DNA of 64,000 nucleotides from Faecalicatena sp. Marseille-Q4148. GTDB lineage: Bacteria > Bacillota > Clostridia > Lachnospirales > Lachnospiraceae. The position numbers were made by a program, and so were the translations under genes. Position 1 is the stretch's first letter, and each line of letters opens with the position of its first letter. Of this stretch, positions 6,693-14,300 are shown in pieces. The stretch is from the NCBI GenBank assembly GCA_018228665.1, contig CP073692.1, forward strand, positions 1,240,001 to 1,304,000, in the 5' to 3' direction. The notes under the pieces are model-generated. The model had not been told where the DNA came from and did no database searches. It saw nothing but the letters and a program-made list of their open reading frames with translations.

Positions 6693-8797
6693 TTGCGCCT
6701 GCCTTTCTTTGCCGGAAATTCCAACTTGAAATTCACATACTTATCCCCGGTATCATCCAGGATCACTACCGCGTCATAGGTTTTCCCCGTTTTTTCGCTG
6801 TAAAGCCCGGACATGGAAACGCGGCCCTCTTTCAAAAGAGCCGCCGCCACAGATTTTGTAATGGATTTTTTCTTACTGGAAAAGAATTTATTGTCTTTCC
6901 AGAGGGCAAAAGAGCATTCCCGGTTATCACAGAAGAATCCCTTTTTGCCCTCATATACCGGGGCGCCGCAGCGGGGGCAGACGCCGACAGCCTCATGCGC
7001 TTTTCCCTTTGCGTCGGGAAACAGGGAAGCAAAGCGTTCCTCCGGGGCGGTATGCTCCTTTACCAGCGCACGGCTCATATCTGCAATCCCTTCCATGAAT
7101 GATTCTGCGGAAAGTTCGCCCCGTTCCACCTGTTTCAGCCTGGATTCCCATTCTGCGGTCAGAATCGGTGATTTGATGTTGTCCGGCAGTACAGCAATCA
7201 GGTTTGTGCCTTTCTCCGTGGGGATAAGCTGCTTTTTCTTCCGCTGCACAAATCCGGTGGAGACCAGCTTTTCCAGCGTGGCCGCACGGGTGGCCGGGGT
7301 GCCTAAACCTTTTCGCTCGGCATCTTCCGGCATATCTTCCGCACCGGCTGTCTCCATTGCCGCCAGAAGGGAATCTTCGGTATAGTGTTTCGGCGGGGAA
7401 GTCTTGCCCTCCCGGACGCCGGCAGAGACCGTTTCAAAAATCTGTCCTTCCTGCAGCATAGGGAGGGAAGCGTCCGTGTCGCCGCCATCCTCCGGCCCGG
7501 ATTCTTTCAATCCCATGCGGTAGAGGCGTTCCACCTCTTTCCATCCGGCCTGTAAAACGGTTTTTCCCTTTGCCGTAAACAAATACCCCTGGCAGTCCAG
7601 AACCGCCGTCACCGCCTCGAACCGGTGCGTCTGTGCCGTGGCAGAAAGGAGCCTTGCAGCAATCAGCGTCAGCACATCCCGCTCCCCGGAAGGAAGCTCC
7701 GATAGATCCGTCCGGGCAATCTCCACTGTAGGGATGATCGCGTGGTGGTCGGTCACTTTGCTGCCATCCGTTACACGGTCAATATCCGGCTCCCCGGCGC
7801 ATCCCTTTCCAAAAGGCATATTTCCCCGCAGCCAGAGGACCAGGGAAGCGGCGGTTGCCTGCATATCCTCGGAGAGATACTGGCTGTCCGTCCGGGGATA
7901 GGTTGCCAGCTTTTTCTCATAAAGGGACTGCACATAGTCAAGGGTCTGTTGGGCGGTATAGCCATAGATACGGTTACATTCCCGCTGTAAAGTCGTCAGG
8001 TCATAGAGGTGGGGCGTCTGCACGGTCTTGACCTGCTTTTCCACGGACTGTACCGAAGTGGCCTGTTTATCGCACTCTATACGGATTGTGTCGGCTTCGG
8101 CTTTTTCAGCCAGCTTTTCACCGGAGGCGGTAAACCCGCCGCAGGTAATCTCCGGCACATAGAACGGCCTGCTTACAAATGCCCCAATATCCGCCTCCCG
8201 CTGTACCAGCAGCGCCAGGGTGGGCGACATCACACGGCCCACATTCAGCGTGACCCCGTACAGGACAGAGAAAAGCCGGGTAGCGTTAATCCCAACCAGC
8301 CAGTCAGCCCCGGCCCGGCAGACCGCCACATCATAGAGTGTATCGTAATCACTTCCGGGGCGCAGGTGTTCAAAGCCGTCCCGGATCGCAGCATCCTCCA
8401 TACTGGAAATCCAGAGGCGTTCCATTGGTTTCTTACATCCAGCGTGTTCGTAGACCAGACGGAAGATCAGCTCACCCTCACGCCCGGCGTCTGTTGCGCA
8501 CACCACGGAATCCACCCCTTTGTCCTTCATCAGCCGGCACAGAAGGGCAAGCTGTTTCTTTTTATCCTTTGGGACCTCATATTTCCATGTTTCCGGCAGG
8601 ATAGGCAGGTCAGCGTAACGCCATCTGGCATACTGTTCCCCGTAAGCCTCCGGCTGTGCCAGTTCCAGAAGGTGCCCTATGCACCAGCTCACCAGATAGC
8701 CGCCGCCCTCCAGATAGCCGTCTTTTTTCTCATTCGCACCTAATACCGCCGCCAGCGACATGGCGACAGAGGGCTTTTCCGCAATTACCAACTTCAT
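6689..8797 (-). CDS. topB: DNA topoisomerase III
   Basis: 702 residues, type IA topoisomerase, which passes single strands to resolve replication and transfer intermediates. The N-terminal TOPRIM domain starts LVIAEKPSVAMSL and has the acidic pair region CATDAGREGELIF. The catalytic tyrosine is Tyr300 in TYPRTDSQYL. The C-terminus has a four-cysteine zinc ribbon (CPRCG...CDNREC). Conjugative elements of this family regularly carry one. It starts inside the stop of the upstream DUF3789 gene (ATGA). Confidence 0.95.
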   Translation of the reverse strand: MKLVIAEKPSVAMSLAAVLGANEKKDGYLEGGGYLVSWCIGHLLELAQPEAYGEQYARWRYADLPILPETWKYEVPKDKKKQLALLCRLMKDKGVDSVVCATDAGREGELIFRLVYEHAGCKKPMERLWISSMEDAAIRDGFEHLRPGSDYDTLYDVAVCRAGADWLVGINATRLFSVLYGVTLNVGRVMSPTLALLVQREADIGAFVSRPFYVPEITCGGFTASGEKLAEKAEADTIRIECDKQATSVQSVEKQVKTVQTPHLYDLTTLQRECNRIYGYTAQQTLDYVQSLYEKKLATYPRTDSQYLSEDMQATAASLVLWLRGNMPFGKGCAGEPDIDRVTDGSKVTDHHAIIPTVEIARTDLSELPSGERDVLTLIAARLLSATAQTHRFEAVTAVLDCQGYLFTAKGKTVLQAGWKEVERLYRMGLKESGPEDGGDTDASLPMLQEGQIFETVSAGVREGKTSPPKHYTEDSLLAAMETAGAEDMPEDAERKGLGTPATRAATLEKLVSTGFVQRKKKQLIPTEKGTNLIAVLPDNIKSPILTAEWESRLKQVERGELSAESFMEGIADMSRALVKEHTAPEERFASLFPDAKGKAHEAVGVCPRCGAPVYEGKKGFFCDNRECSFALWKDNKFFSSKKKSITKSVAAALLKEGRVSMSGLYSEKTGKTYDAVVILDDTGDKYVNFKLEFPAKKGRRK

Positions 8798-8928
8798 TGT
8801 TCCGTCCTCCTTTGCAGTTGTTCAAATTCTTCGTCCGCCTGTTTTCCGGACTGTAAAAGGCACATCAGCACAACGCCGGCAGACATCCCTCCTGTGAATG
8901 TCAGGAAGTGTATAAGTATGTTCCACAT
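8794..8928 (-). CDS. DUF3789 micro-membrane protein
   Basis: 44 residues: WNILIHFLTFTGGMSAGVVLM, one membrane helix, then a charged end (KQADEEFEQLQRR). It matches DUF3789, a tiny protein commonly encoded just before topB in these ICEs. AGGAGG lies eight bases before the ATG, and the stop overlaps the topB start. Confidence 0.8.
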   Translation of the reverse strand: MWNILIHFLTFTGGMSAGVVLMCLLQSGKQADEEFEQLQRRTEQ

Positions 8929-8951
8929 AAAAATCCCTCCTAAATTTGGAT

Positions 8952-8990
8952 ATAAAAAGAGCGAGGGCATTTTCAGTCTTCGCTCTTTAT
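8952..8990 (-). terminator. Terminator closing the Cfr-like cargo island
   Basis: GAGCGA (8980-8985 on the minus strand) pairs with TCGCTC (8959-8964), followed by five T. It separates the AT-rich cargo genes from the ICE operon below. A partial copy of the right arm (CGCTCTTTATTT) recurs at about 9044-9055. Confidence 0.65.
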
Positions 8991-9078
8991 TTCAGATATT
9001 CAATTATAGTAGCGGGTAAAAGAAATACCCACAGTGAAACTCGCTCTTTATTTTTTAATACTACAAACAGGAATTTAC

Positions 9079-9231
9079 CTATTTGTCCACAAAATTTTTA
9101 TATTGTTTTTTAGGCTTATTATGAATATATACAGTACAACTTTGTTTTGGACATATATTTACACAACGATAACACAATGTACAATTATTATTTTGTTTAA
9201 CTTTTCCATCTGTCATTTTCAAATTATTCAT
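9079..9231 (-). CDS. Mini 4Fe-4S ferredoxin-like protein
   Basis: A 50-codon ORF begins 15 bases after the stop of the Cfr-like gene. It contains CTLCYRCVNICPKQ, a complete CxxCxxCxxxCP 4Fe-4S motif, followed by the basic end KPKKQYKNFVDK. This resembles the last cluster of EFR1-family (flavodoxin-ferredoxin) proteins, so it may be a remnant of one. But the frame is intact with its own ATG, and a weak AAAGAG lies upstream. An electron donor for the neighbouring radical SAM enzyme is a tempting inference, not shown. Confidence 0.5.
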   Translation of the reverse strand: MNNLKMTDGKVKQNNNCTLCYRCVNICPKQSCTVYIHNKPKKQYKNFVDK

Positions 9232-9245
9232 CTGTATCTAGCTCT

Positions 9246-10244
9246 TTAATTAAATTTGTTCTTTTGTTTTTCTGCTTTATTGTATGTATTAGCTAGCTGC
9301 CCACAAGCTGCTTTAATTTCTCTACCATGAGAAACTCTCATGGTAACTTCAAGCCCTGTTTGTTCTAATTGGCGTTTGAACGCAACCATTTCCCGTTTTT
9401 GTGGCGCTCTAATTTTTGAATTACTTGTCGGGTTGTATTGCAATACGTTAATCATAACATTTTTGCCCTTAAACCATTTTGCAAGTTGCCTTACATCTGA
9501 AAGGCGGTCATTTATACCTGGTAAAAGTAAATACGCAAATACAACTTTTCGATTATGCCTTTGAGAATAGGACAAGGCTTGCTTAACAACATCTTCAATA
9601 GAATACATGTGCAAATGAGGAATGATACAGTTTCTTGCAGCCTGTGTTGCTGCGTGTAAAGATATTGTCAACTGAATTTTTAGATGTTCTTCGCGTAAAT
9701 TTTTTAATTGATTGACTGGGCCAACTGTTGATATGGTAATGCCATCGGTTGGAAAGTTAAGCCCATTTCTATCTCGAAGAATATGGATTGCCGCAATCAA
9801 GTTGTCGTAATTGAATAAAGGCTCTCCCATACCCATAAAAACAATACGATTTACCTTTTGACGTATCAATATGACCTGCTGCACAATTTCAGACGGTGTT
9901 AGATTACGAACAAAACCATTGCGCCCAGACTCACAAAAAATACAGCCAACAGGACAACCAACTTGTGTACTTACACAAACAGTACCACCATCCCGCCGCT
10001 TGATAAAGACCGTTTCAATATATTTGTTGTCTTTCAATTCATAAACATACTTTTCAGTATCGTTACTTTTATAGATTTTTTCAACTGATATTGATAAATT
10101 TTTTTTGCGAGGGGATTGTTTATACAATTCGGTATATAAGGCTTTTGCTTTATCCTCTCCAATGACTTCCGACATTTCTTTGTAAGTAAATCCGTAGGGG
10201 TCATTCAGTACTTCTGTTGGTGTATATTTAGGTATGTGTTTCAT
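9246..10244 (-). CDS. Cfr-like radical SAM 23S rRNA (A2503) methyltransferase
   Basis: 332 residues. The SAM cluster motif is C97-PVG-C101-IF-C104. The two extra catalytic cysteines of the RlmN/Cfr family are present: Cys90, seven residues before the cluster as in Cfr, and Cys314 in AACGQL. The C-terminal features YLLLPGINDRLSD and NVLQYNPT resemble Cfr (C8 methylation, resistance to phenicols, lincosamides, oxazolidinones, pleuromutilins) more than housekeeping RlmN. The ATG at 10244 follows AAAGGAT; the longer frame to 10271 starts at TTG in the upstream fragment. The gene is far more AT-rich than the surrounding ICE, so it is imported cargo. RlmN-type C2 methylation remains possible. Confidence 0.75.
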   Translation of the reverse strand: MKHIPKYTPTEVLNDPYGFTYKEMSEVIGEDKAKALYTELYKQSPRKKNLSISVEKIYKSNDTEKYVYELKDNKYIETVFIKRRDGGTVCVSTQVGCPVGCIFCESGRNGFVRNLTPSEIVQQVILIRQKVNRIVFMGMGEPLFNYDNLIAAIHILRDRNGLNFPTDGITISTVGPVNQLKNLREEHLKIQLTISLHAATQAARNCIIPHLHMYSIEDVVKQALSYSQRHNRKVVFAYLLLPGINDRLSDVRQLAKWFKGKNVMINVLQYNPTSNSKIRAPQKREMVAFKRQLEQTGLEVTMRVSHGREIKAACGQLANTYNKAEKQKNKFN

Positions 10245-10248
10245 TTTT

Positions 10249-10407
10249 CTATCCTTTCTTCTCAAAATCAATAAGTTCGTTTTCAGAATTTTTAATTTCT
10301 AATTTTTCAACATTAACGATATGCGTCAATTTACATTTAGGGCAGAAAAGAGGAAAATCTCTTAATATCGTATTATAAAATACTTGAATCCTCGTCTTTC
10401 CATTACA
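10249..10407 (-). pseudogene. Truncated Cys-rich KTR conjugative-element gene
   Basis: Just upstream of the methyltransferase the minus strand reads CNGKTRIQVF, then NTILRDFPLFCPKCK, and a stop at 10249. KTR with D/T-x-L-x-x-FPL-x-CPKCK is the Cys-rich KTR family, a small protein often found beside resistance genes on Tn916-like elements. A stop codon directly precedes the Cys-Asn-Gly and there is no start, so the N-terminal half is gone. It marks the upstream edge of the AT-rich insert. Confidence 0.65.
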
Positions 10408-10421
10408 TCATGATTGAATCA

Positions 10422-10907
10422 CTAAGATAAAAATATTTCCCCAACCGGGATCTCTCTAAACTCCTTTTTCATCTGGTGTGCAAACCGGATCGTCCTGACC
10501 GTGCCGCCTTTTTCCCTCCCATCATACACGGCGATCACCCGGTCCGAGTGTTCGGCCATGTAGCGGTTTCGGTGGGAATAGACGCTGGGGTGGTATTTCT
10601 CCTGCATGACGACAACATCCGCACATGCCTCCAGCATTTCATAGGTCCGCCTTTTTTCCATCAGATTATCCAGGCGCTTTTGGTAGGGGATAACTGCAAT
10701 CAGTTCCAACGCCGGATTTTTCTTTTTCTTTTCCAGTACAATCTCGGCAAAATACTGGTCCACGCCTTCCGCAAACCCGCTCATAAACCGGGTAAACCCT
10801 TCTTTGACCGCAAGGTCAACCTCACGCCGCAAGGCGGCCTTGACCTTATTGATCTCTTTCTGGGGTATATCCCTGTGCCCGGTGACACAGCATGTCTTTC
10901 CTTCCAT
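10422..10907 (-). CDS. SLOG-family (DUF1273/YpsA-like) protein
   Basis: 161 residues from the ATG at 10907, preceded by GGAGG eight bases away (a frame to 10943 lacks a site). The start TCCVTGHRDIP, the middle FMSGFAEGVDQYFAEIV and VIPYQKR, and DRVIAVYDGREKGGT are the nucleotide-binding Rossmann pattern of SLOG proteins. These bind nucleotide-like ligands; the ICE copies have no proven role, though some relatives act in conflict systems. Confidence 0.8.
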   Translation of the reverse strand: MEGKTCCVTGHRDIPQKEINKVKAALRREVDLAVKEGFTRFMSGFAEGVDQYFAEIVLEKKKKNPALELIAVIPYQKRLDNLMEKRRTYEMLEACADVVVMQEKYHPSVYSHRNRYMAEHSDRVIAVYDGREKGGTVRTIRFAHQMKKEFREIPVGEIFLS

Positions 10908-11056
10908 CTGTTTTTCCTCCGTCCGATAGTCTGTATTCTTCATTTCTCAAATTATAATAGATTTATTTTAATATTTCAACGGAAACACCCTTTTTTATTT
11001 TGCGAATAAGGACGAGGCGTGAGGTACAATCTATTACAGAATGGGAGGTGAAGGCG

Positions 11057-11371
11057 GTGTATGAAGATTTTGTCCCGGAACGGCTGGCAAAGTTGCGGAC
11101 ACAGAAAGGCGTATCTGCACGCGATATGTCCTTGTCGTTAGGACAGGCAAACAACTATATCAACAACATCGAAAACAAAAAATCACTTCCTGCCATGCAG
11201 TCCTTCTTCTATATCTGTGAATACCTGGGCGTGACGCCGCAGGAATTTTTTGACGAGGGGAACGCCTGCCCGGAAGCCCTTCAGGAGTTTATCGAAGAAG
11301 CAAGGAAACTGGATTCCCGGTCAATGAGCTATATCCTCGGCATTATGAAAGAGCTGAACAGCAAGCGTTAA
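11057..11371 (+). CDS. XRE-type HTH regulator
   Basis: 104 residues with an N-terminal helix-turn-helix (RLAKLRTQKGVSARDMSLSL, then NNYINNIENKKSLP) and a helical C-terminus. The GTG at 11057 was chosen because GGGAGGTGA lies seven bases before it. It is one of only three plus-strand ICE genes, read away from the SLOG gene, and is a candidate regulator of one of the divergent units. No operator was recognised. Confidence 0.75.
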   Translation: MYEDFVPERLAKLRTQKGVSARDMSLSLGQANNYINNIENKKSLPAMQSFFYICEYLGVTPQEFFDEGNACPEALQEFIEEARKLDSRSMSYILGIMKELNSKR

Positions 11372-11373
11372 GA

Positions 11374-11397
11374 CGGCCACGGTGTTGGCCGCTTTTG
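11374..11397 (+). terminator. Terminator after the HTH regulator
   Basis: CGGCCA, six-base loop, TGGCCG (11374-11379/11386-11391), then CTTTTG. A compact intrinsic terminator separating the regulator from the toxin-antitoxin promoter. Confidence 0.7.
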
Positions 11398-11425
11398 CTA
11401 TTCTGTAAATTTTTTTCGTGCCCCC

Positions 11426-11485
11426 TTGCATAAATGCCCCAAAGTGGATATACTATAAGTAAGAAAGTAAGAACTTCCTACTTTC
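11426..11485 (+). promoter_or_regulatory. Promoter and palindromic operator of the toxin-antitoxin pair
   Basis: TTGCAT (11426-11431), 17-base spacer, TATACT (11449-11454). Just after it GAAAGTA and TACTTTC (11463-11469 and 11479-11485) form a perfect seven-base inverted repeat over the transcript start. This is where an AbrB-type antitoxin would bind to repress its own operon; the binding is inferred. Confidence 0.7.
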
Positions 11486-11511
11486 AAACTCAAATAGAAG
11501 GAGATGATATT

Positions 11512-11772
11512 ATGCTGGCCGAATTACGTCAGAAAGCCCAGGTCACGATCCCAAGGGAGATCATTGTCAAGCTCGGCCTGTCAGAGGGCGACAAGCTGGA
11601 CATCTTCGAGAAGGACGGCTCCATCTGCATCATGCCGGTGGTTGTCTACCCGAAACATTACCTGAATGAACTTAAAGAAGAAATCAGCGATGTAAAAGCA
11701 AAACTCGCATCCGGGGAGCAGCCTGTCTTTGACAGCGTGGACGCCCTGTTTGACAAATTGGAGGCGGAGTGA
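11512..11772 (+). CDS. AbrB/MazE-like antitoxin
   Basis: 86 residues. The N-terminal swapped-hairpin domain reads MLAELRQKAQVTIPREIIVKLGLSEGDKLDIF, the usual SpoVT/AbrB DNA-binding fold. The C-terminus is acidic and helical, the part expected to wrap the toxin. The ATG follows GAAGGAGATGATATT; an upstream in-frame ATG at 11434 lies in the promoter. Its stop overlaps the toxin start. Confidence 0.8.
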   Translation: MLAELRQKAQVTIPREIIVKLGLSEGDKLDIFEKDGSICIMPVVVYPKHYLNELKEEISDVKAKLASGEQPVFDSVDALFDKLEAE

Positions 11773-12038
11773 TGGCGTATGAATTTACCTTTACGCCCCG
11801 TTTCCAAAAGCACTTTAAGGGCCTGAACGCCCAGGAGAAGAAGCAGTTAAAAAACAAGCTGGAACTTCTGGCTGAAAATCCTTCCCACCCGTCGCTGCGC
11901 ACCAAGCGCATCCAGGGCACCACAGACCTTTTTGAGTGCAGCGTCAACATGGACATCCGCATTATCTGGTATTACGAAGGCGATAAAATGATCATCCTGG
12001 TGGACGTGGGGCACCACGACATACTAAAACAATTCTAA
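11772..12038 (+). CDS. RelE/YafQ-like toxin
   Basis: 88 residues with the RelE/ParE-superfamily fold pattern: FTPRFQKHFKGL, two helices, RTKRIQGTTDLFECSVNMDIRIIW, VDVGHHDILKQF. HHDIL with a terminal aromatic matches ribosome-dependent mRNA interferases such as YafQ. The ATG overlaps the antitoxin TGA by one base, so the two are made in a fixed ratio. It probably stabilises the ICE in its host. Confidence 0.8.
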   Translation: MAYEFTFTPRFQKHFKGLNAQEKKQLKNKLELLAENPSHPSLRTKRIQGTTDLFECSVNMDIRIIWYYEGDKMIILVDVGHHDILKQF

Positions 12039-12045
12039 ACGGCAG

Positions 12046-12076
12046 GGCGGCGCGTCTTTTGGGCGTGCCGCCTTTT
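12046..12076 (+). terminator. Terminator after the toxin gene
   Basis: GGCGGCGCG pairs with CGTGCCGCC (12046-12054/12064-12072), followed by TTTT. The 130-base gap up to the dUTPase stop holds no other feature. Confidence 0.75.
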
Positions 12077-12169
12077 CCTGCCCTTCTATTAGTGTAACCT
12101 GCAATCTTCCCGGTATGCTCATTTCCACTACCGGCGATTATCCAAGAATCACTCCCGAAATAACATTTT

Positions 12170-12583
12170 TTATGTTCCGGTACTTCCAAAGCCTCCGGTT
12201 CCCCGCTGCGCGCCCAGATCTGTCACAAAGTCCGCAATCACAACCGGAGTAATCACAAGCTGCCCGATCCGTGCCCCTTTGGAAAGCTCCTGGGGGGTGC
12301 TGCTTACATTGCTGATGATGGCATGGATCTCCCCGCGGTAGCCGGAATCCACAGGGGGCAGCTCGCAGACCAGGCCCTTTACCGCCATGCTGGTGCGGGG
12401 GAAGATATAGCCCGCGTACCCGTCCGGTATCTCAATCCCGAACCCAAGCGGTATTTTGGCAATCCCGCCCGGCTGTAAGGTGCAGTCATAGGGCATATAC
12501 ACATCTGCCCCGGCATCGTTGCCATGCGGCCGGAAGGGGCGCCGGCTCTCCGGCACGCCAAAGTCGATCAGTTTAATCTTCAT
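12170..12583 (-). CDS. dut: dUTP diphosphatase
   Basis: 137 residues from the ATG at 12583, which overlaps the thyX stop (ATGA) and has GGAAGGAGG upstream; the frame to 12688 is not the real start. All five trimeric dUTPase motifs are visible: DAGADVYMP, PRTSMAVKG, VDSGYRGEI, GARIGQLV and GGFGSTG. It turns dUTP into dUMP, the substrate of thymidylate synthase, so it works with the coupled thyX gene to keep uracil out of DNA. Confidence 0.93.
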   Translation of the reverse strand: MKIKLIDFGVPESRRPFRPHGNDAGADVYMPYDCTLQPGGIAKIPLGFGIEIPDGYAGYIFPRTSMAVKGLVCELPPVDSGYRGEIHAIISNVSSTPQELSKGARIGQLVITPVVIADFVTDLGAQRGTGGFGSTGT

Positions 12584-13323
12584 GCGCTGCCTCCTTCCAA
12601 GATCGCCGGGTAGTCCGCCCTTAAAATATCTTCCGGCGTCATATCTGCCGCCAGTTTCCGCCCGCAGGTCATTTTCCCCTCCAGGCATTTATCCATCTGG
12701 CAGAACGGACCGACAAGGGAAGGTGCAAATAGAACGGGGCTGAGTGCATAAAGCTCCTTCCAGATTTTCAGAAGCACAATCCTTGTCTCGTCCGTGTTCC
12801 TGCGGCACACCCGCTGGCCGATGATATGTTTCCACTGGTAGGGCGTGGCGCTGATAATCAGCACATTCCGAAGCCCTTGGGGCGTGGCGTAACCCGCCGC
12901 GTCATGGCCGATTCCCTCATGGCAGAGTTTTTCATAACACCCCATGCCTTCCCGGCAGCTTGTTAAGTACAGCTCCCGGATCTTTGCCGGGGCGGTCAGA
13001 ATCTCATAGGGCACGGAAAAATCCGCCTGCCCCGTGTAATTGCTGTACTGTAAGGACGCGCTCATAAATTTTACTTCGTTCTGGTGGCGCGTGATCTGGG
13101 AGAGGAACCGCCTGCTTGCCCCCACGACGGCCACGGTTATGACTGCGAATTTCTGTACCGTGGGGTGGGGAAGGTTCCCGATGGCCTCCACGGTTTTCTC
13201 ACTGAACGATTGTTCATAGAGTGCCAGCAGGTCCTCCATTGTGGCGATTTTATGCCCCCGCTGGGTGAGCCTTGCCGCAAAGACCATGTTCTTCTCGGCC
13301 TCTGCAATCGCCTGGCAGTTCAA
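12580..13323 (-). CDS. thyX: Divergent ThyX-type thymidylate synthase
   Basis: 247 residues from TTG. The ThyX core is recognisable: VGASRRFLSQITRHQ, then MSASLQYSNYTG and ADFSVP, and further on QRVCRRNTDETR before a P-x-L-F segment. The signature RHRx7S reads RHQ with one extra residue before the serine, so a key arginine is replaced. The frame stays open upstream to an ideal GGAGGG site where the in-frame codons are ATA (13353) or ATC (13347), not ATG; the first beta-strand (IEVKIL) lies in that extension. It likely makes dTMP from dUMP with FAD, coupled to dut. Confidence 0.75.
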   Translation of the reverse strand: MNCQAIAEAEKNMVFAARLTQRGHKIATMEDLLALYEQSFSEKTVEAIGNLPHPTVQKFAVITVAVVGASRRFLSQITRHQNEVKFMSASLQYSNYTGQADFSVPYEILTAPAKIRELYLTSCREGMGCYEKLCHEGIGHDAAGYATPQGLRNVLIISATPYQWKHIIGQRVCRRNTDETRIVLLKIWKELYALSPVLFAPSLVGPFCQMDKCLEGKMTCGRKLAADMTPEDILRADYPAILEGGSA

Positions 13324-13333
13324 AATCTTTACT

Positions 13334-13621
13334 TCAATCCGGTTGATTGCTATGTCCCTCCTTTACAATGGCTTTCAGCAGAAACAGATAGTTTAAGCTG
13401 TCCGTGATCTTTTCGTCCCATGTACTCATGCCGTAGTCTGCGCTGTTATCAAAGCACATGTCATACAGGGAGACGATATGCTTTGCCAGCATACCGGCAA
13501 GGGCACGTTCCGGCGTAGTGTGCTGCAAAGCGGCAGCCGCCTTAAATGCTCCCAGCCGGTCCGTATCGTCCCCGGTATATTCTTTGGTTTTTTGTTTCAG
13601 GGTGTCGGCACAGAGCCGCAC
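13334..13621 (-). CDS. Nmad/DUF6378-like small protein
   Basis: 95 residues from a GTG; the pattern CFDNSADYGMSTWDEKITDSLNYLFLLKAIV resembles phage nucleotide-modification-associated domains (DUF1599/DUF6378-like). GGAGGG lies upstream, but the in-frame codon at the right distance is ATC (13660), giving an extra ITQKEVNAVFDEQ that looks like real protein. Its 3' end contains the ribosome site of thyX. Together with thyX and dut it forms a nucleotide-metabolism cassette. Confidence 0.6.
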   Translation of the reverse strand: MRLCADTLKQKTKEYTGDDTDRLGAFKAAAALQHTTPERALAGMLAKHIVSLYDMCFDNSADYGMSTWDEKITDSLNYLFLLKAIVKEGHSNQPD

Positions 13622-13694
13622 CTGCTCGTCAAATACGGCATTGACTTCCTTTTGTGTGATATGGCATCCCTCCTTTGAATCTGAAAAATGGATT

Positions 13695-13722
13695 GTCCCG
13701 AATATGGTATAAGATCCGGGAC
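13695..13722. other. Hairpin upstream of the nucleotide cassette
   Basis: GTCCCG and CGGGAC separated by 16 bases, in the 126-base gap between the 160-residue protein gene and the Nmad-like gene. A T-rich stretch follows on the minus strand after five bases. It may be a weak terminator or an mRNA-end stabiliser. Confidence 0.35.
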
Positions 13723-13747
13723 AGTTTTCTATGTTATCCGCTGCCTG

Positions 13748-14230
13748 TTAAGCGCTCGGCAGATAGATCCAGTCGTGCATCAGGCACACGCTTGGCTCGT
13801 CCTCCCTGGGAACCAGCCGGTAGGTACATTCCCCGTACACGGTCCGCTTGTCCTCAATCTCCATGCCATAGGCCTTATAGAAGCGGTATTCCAGGTTGGA
13901 GATAATACAGCGTAAGGTCTGCAATGCCTCCCGCTGGGCGGTGACGATGAGCTCCCGGTCAATGCTCCGCTTCAGGCATAAGAGAGACTTGTAAAGCTGT
14001 ACTTCCGTCCGGTAAGGGCGGCAGTCTTTGGTTTCCAGCCAGCCGCTAAAGGCCACCGGTCCGCTCTGGACCACCGCCCGCTCCGGGTGGTAATACTCGT
14101 AGCAGTTCAGGTTTGCCGTATTGAGAAGGTAGAGCATTTCCCGGACCTCATTTTCCGGCATGTCGTAGAACCGCAGAAGGGAGCGGTACAAATGGACATA
14201 GCCGGGTATGGAAAGAATGGCGTTCACCAT
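13748..14230 (-). CDS. Hypothetical ICE protein
   Basis: 160 residues, soluble, no recognised motif. It starts MVNAILSIPGYVHLYRSLLRFY and contains aromatic-rich stretches (NLNCYEYYHPERA, LEYRFYKAYGMEIEDKR). AAGGAGGATTTACTTT precedes the ATG. It sits between the adhesin-sortase gene and the nucleotide cassette; a GTGCGGG/CCCGCAC hairpin (14258-14281) lies just before it. Function unknown. Confidence 0.6.
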   Translation of the reverse strand: MVNAILSIPGYVHLYRSLLRFYDMPENEVREMLYLLNTANLNCYEYYHPERAVVQSGPVAFSGWLETKDCRPYRTEVQLYKSLLCLKRSIDRELIVTAQREALQTLRCIISNLEYRFYKAYGMEIEDKRTVYGECTYRLVPREDEPSVCLMHDWIYLPSA

Positions 14231-14300
14231 AAAGTAAATCCTCCTTGTAAATGGTCAGTGCGGGAGTTTTCACCCCCGCACCGGTTTCTGAAATATTCTG

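Noticed and set aside
8764..8797. AEKPSVAMSL near the start of topoisomerase III resembles the shared KPSVxxxL tag
   Set aside because: This is the normal TOPRIM motif (AEKPSVA) at the N-terminus of all type IA topoisomerases; the likeness is chance.
9034..9249. A hydrophobic plus-strand frame beside the Cfr-like gene
   Set aside because: Shadow of the AT-rich 4Fe-4S ORF on the other strand; no ribosome site.
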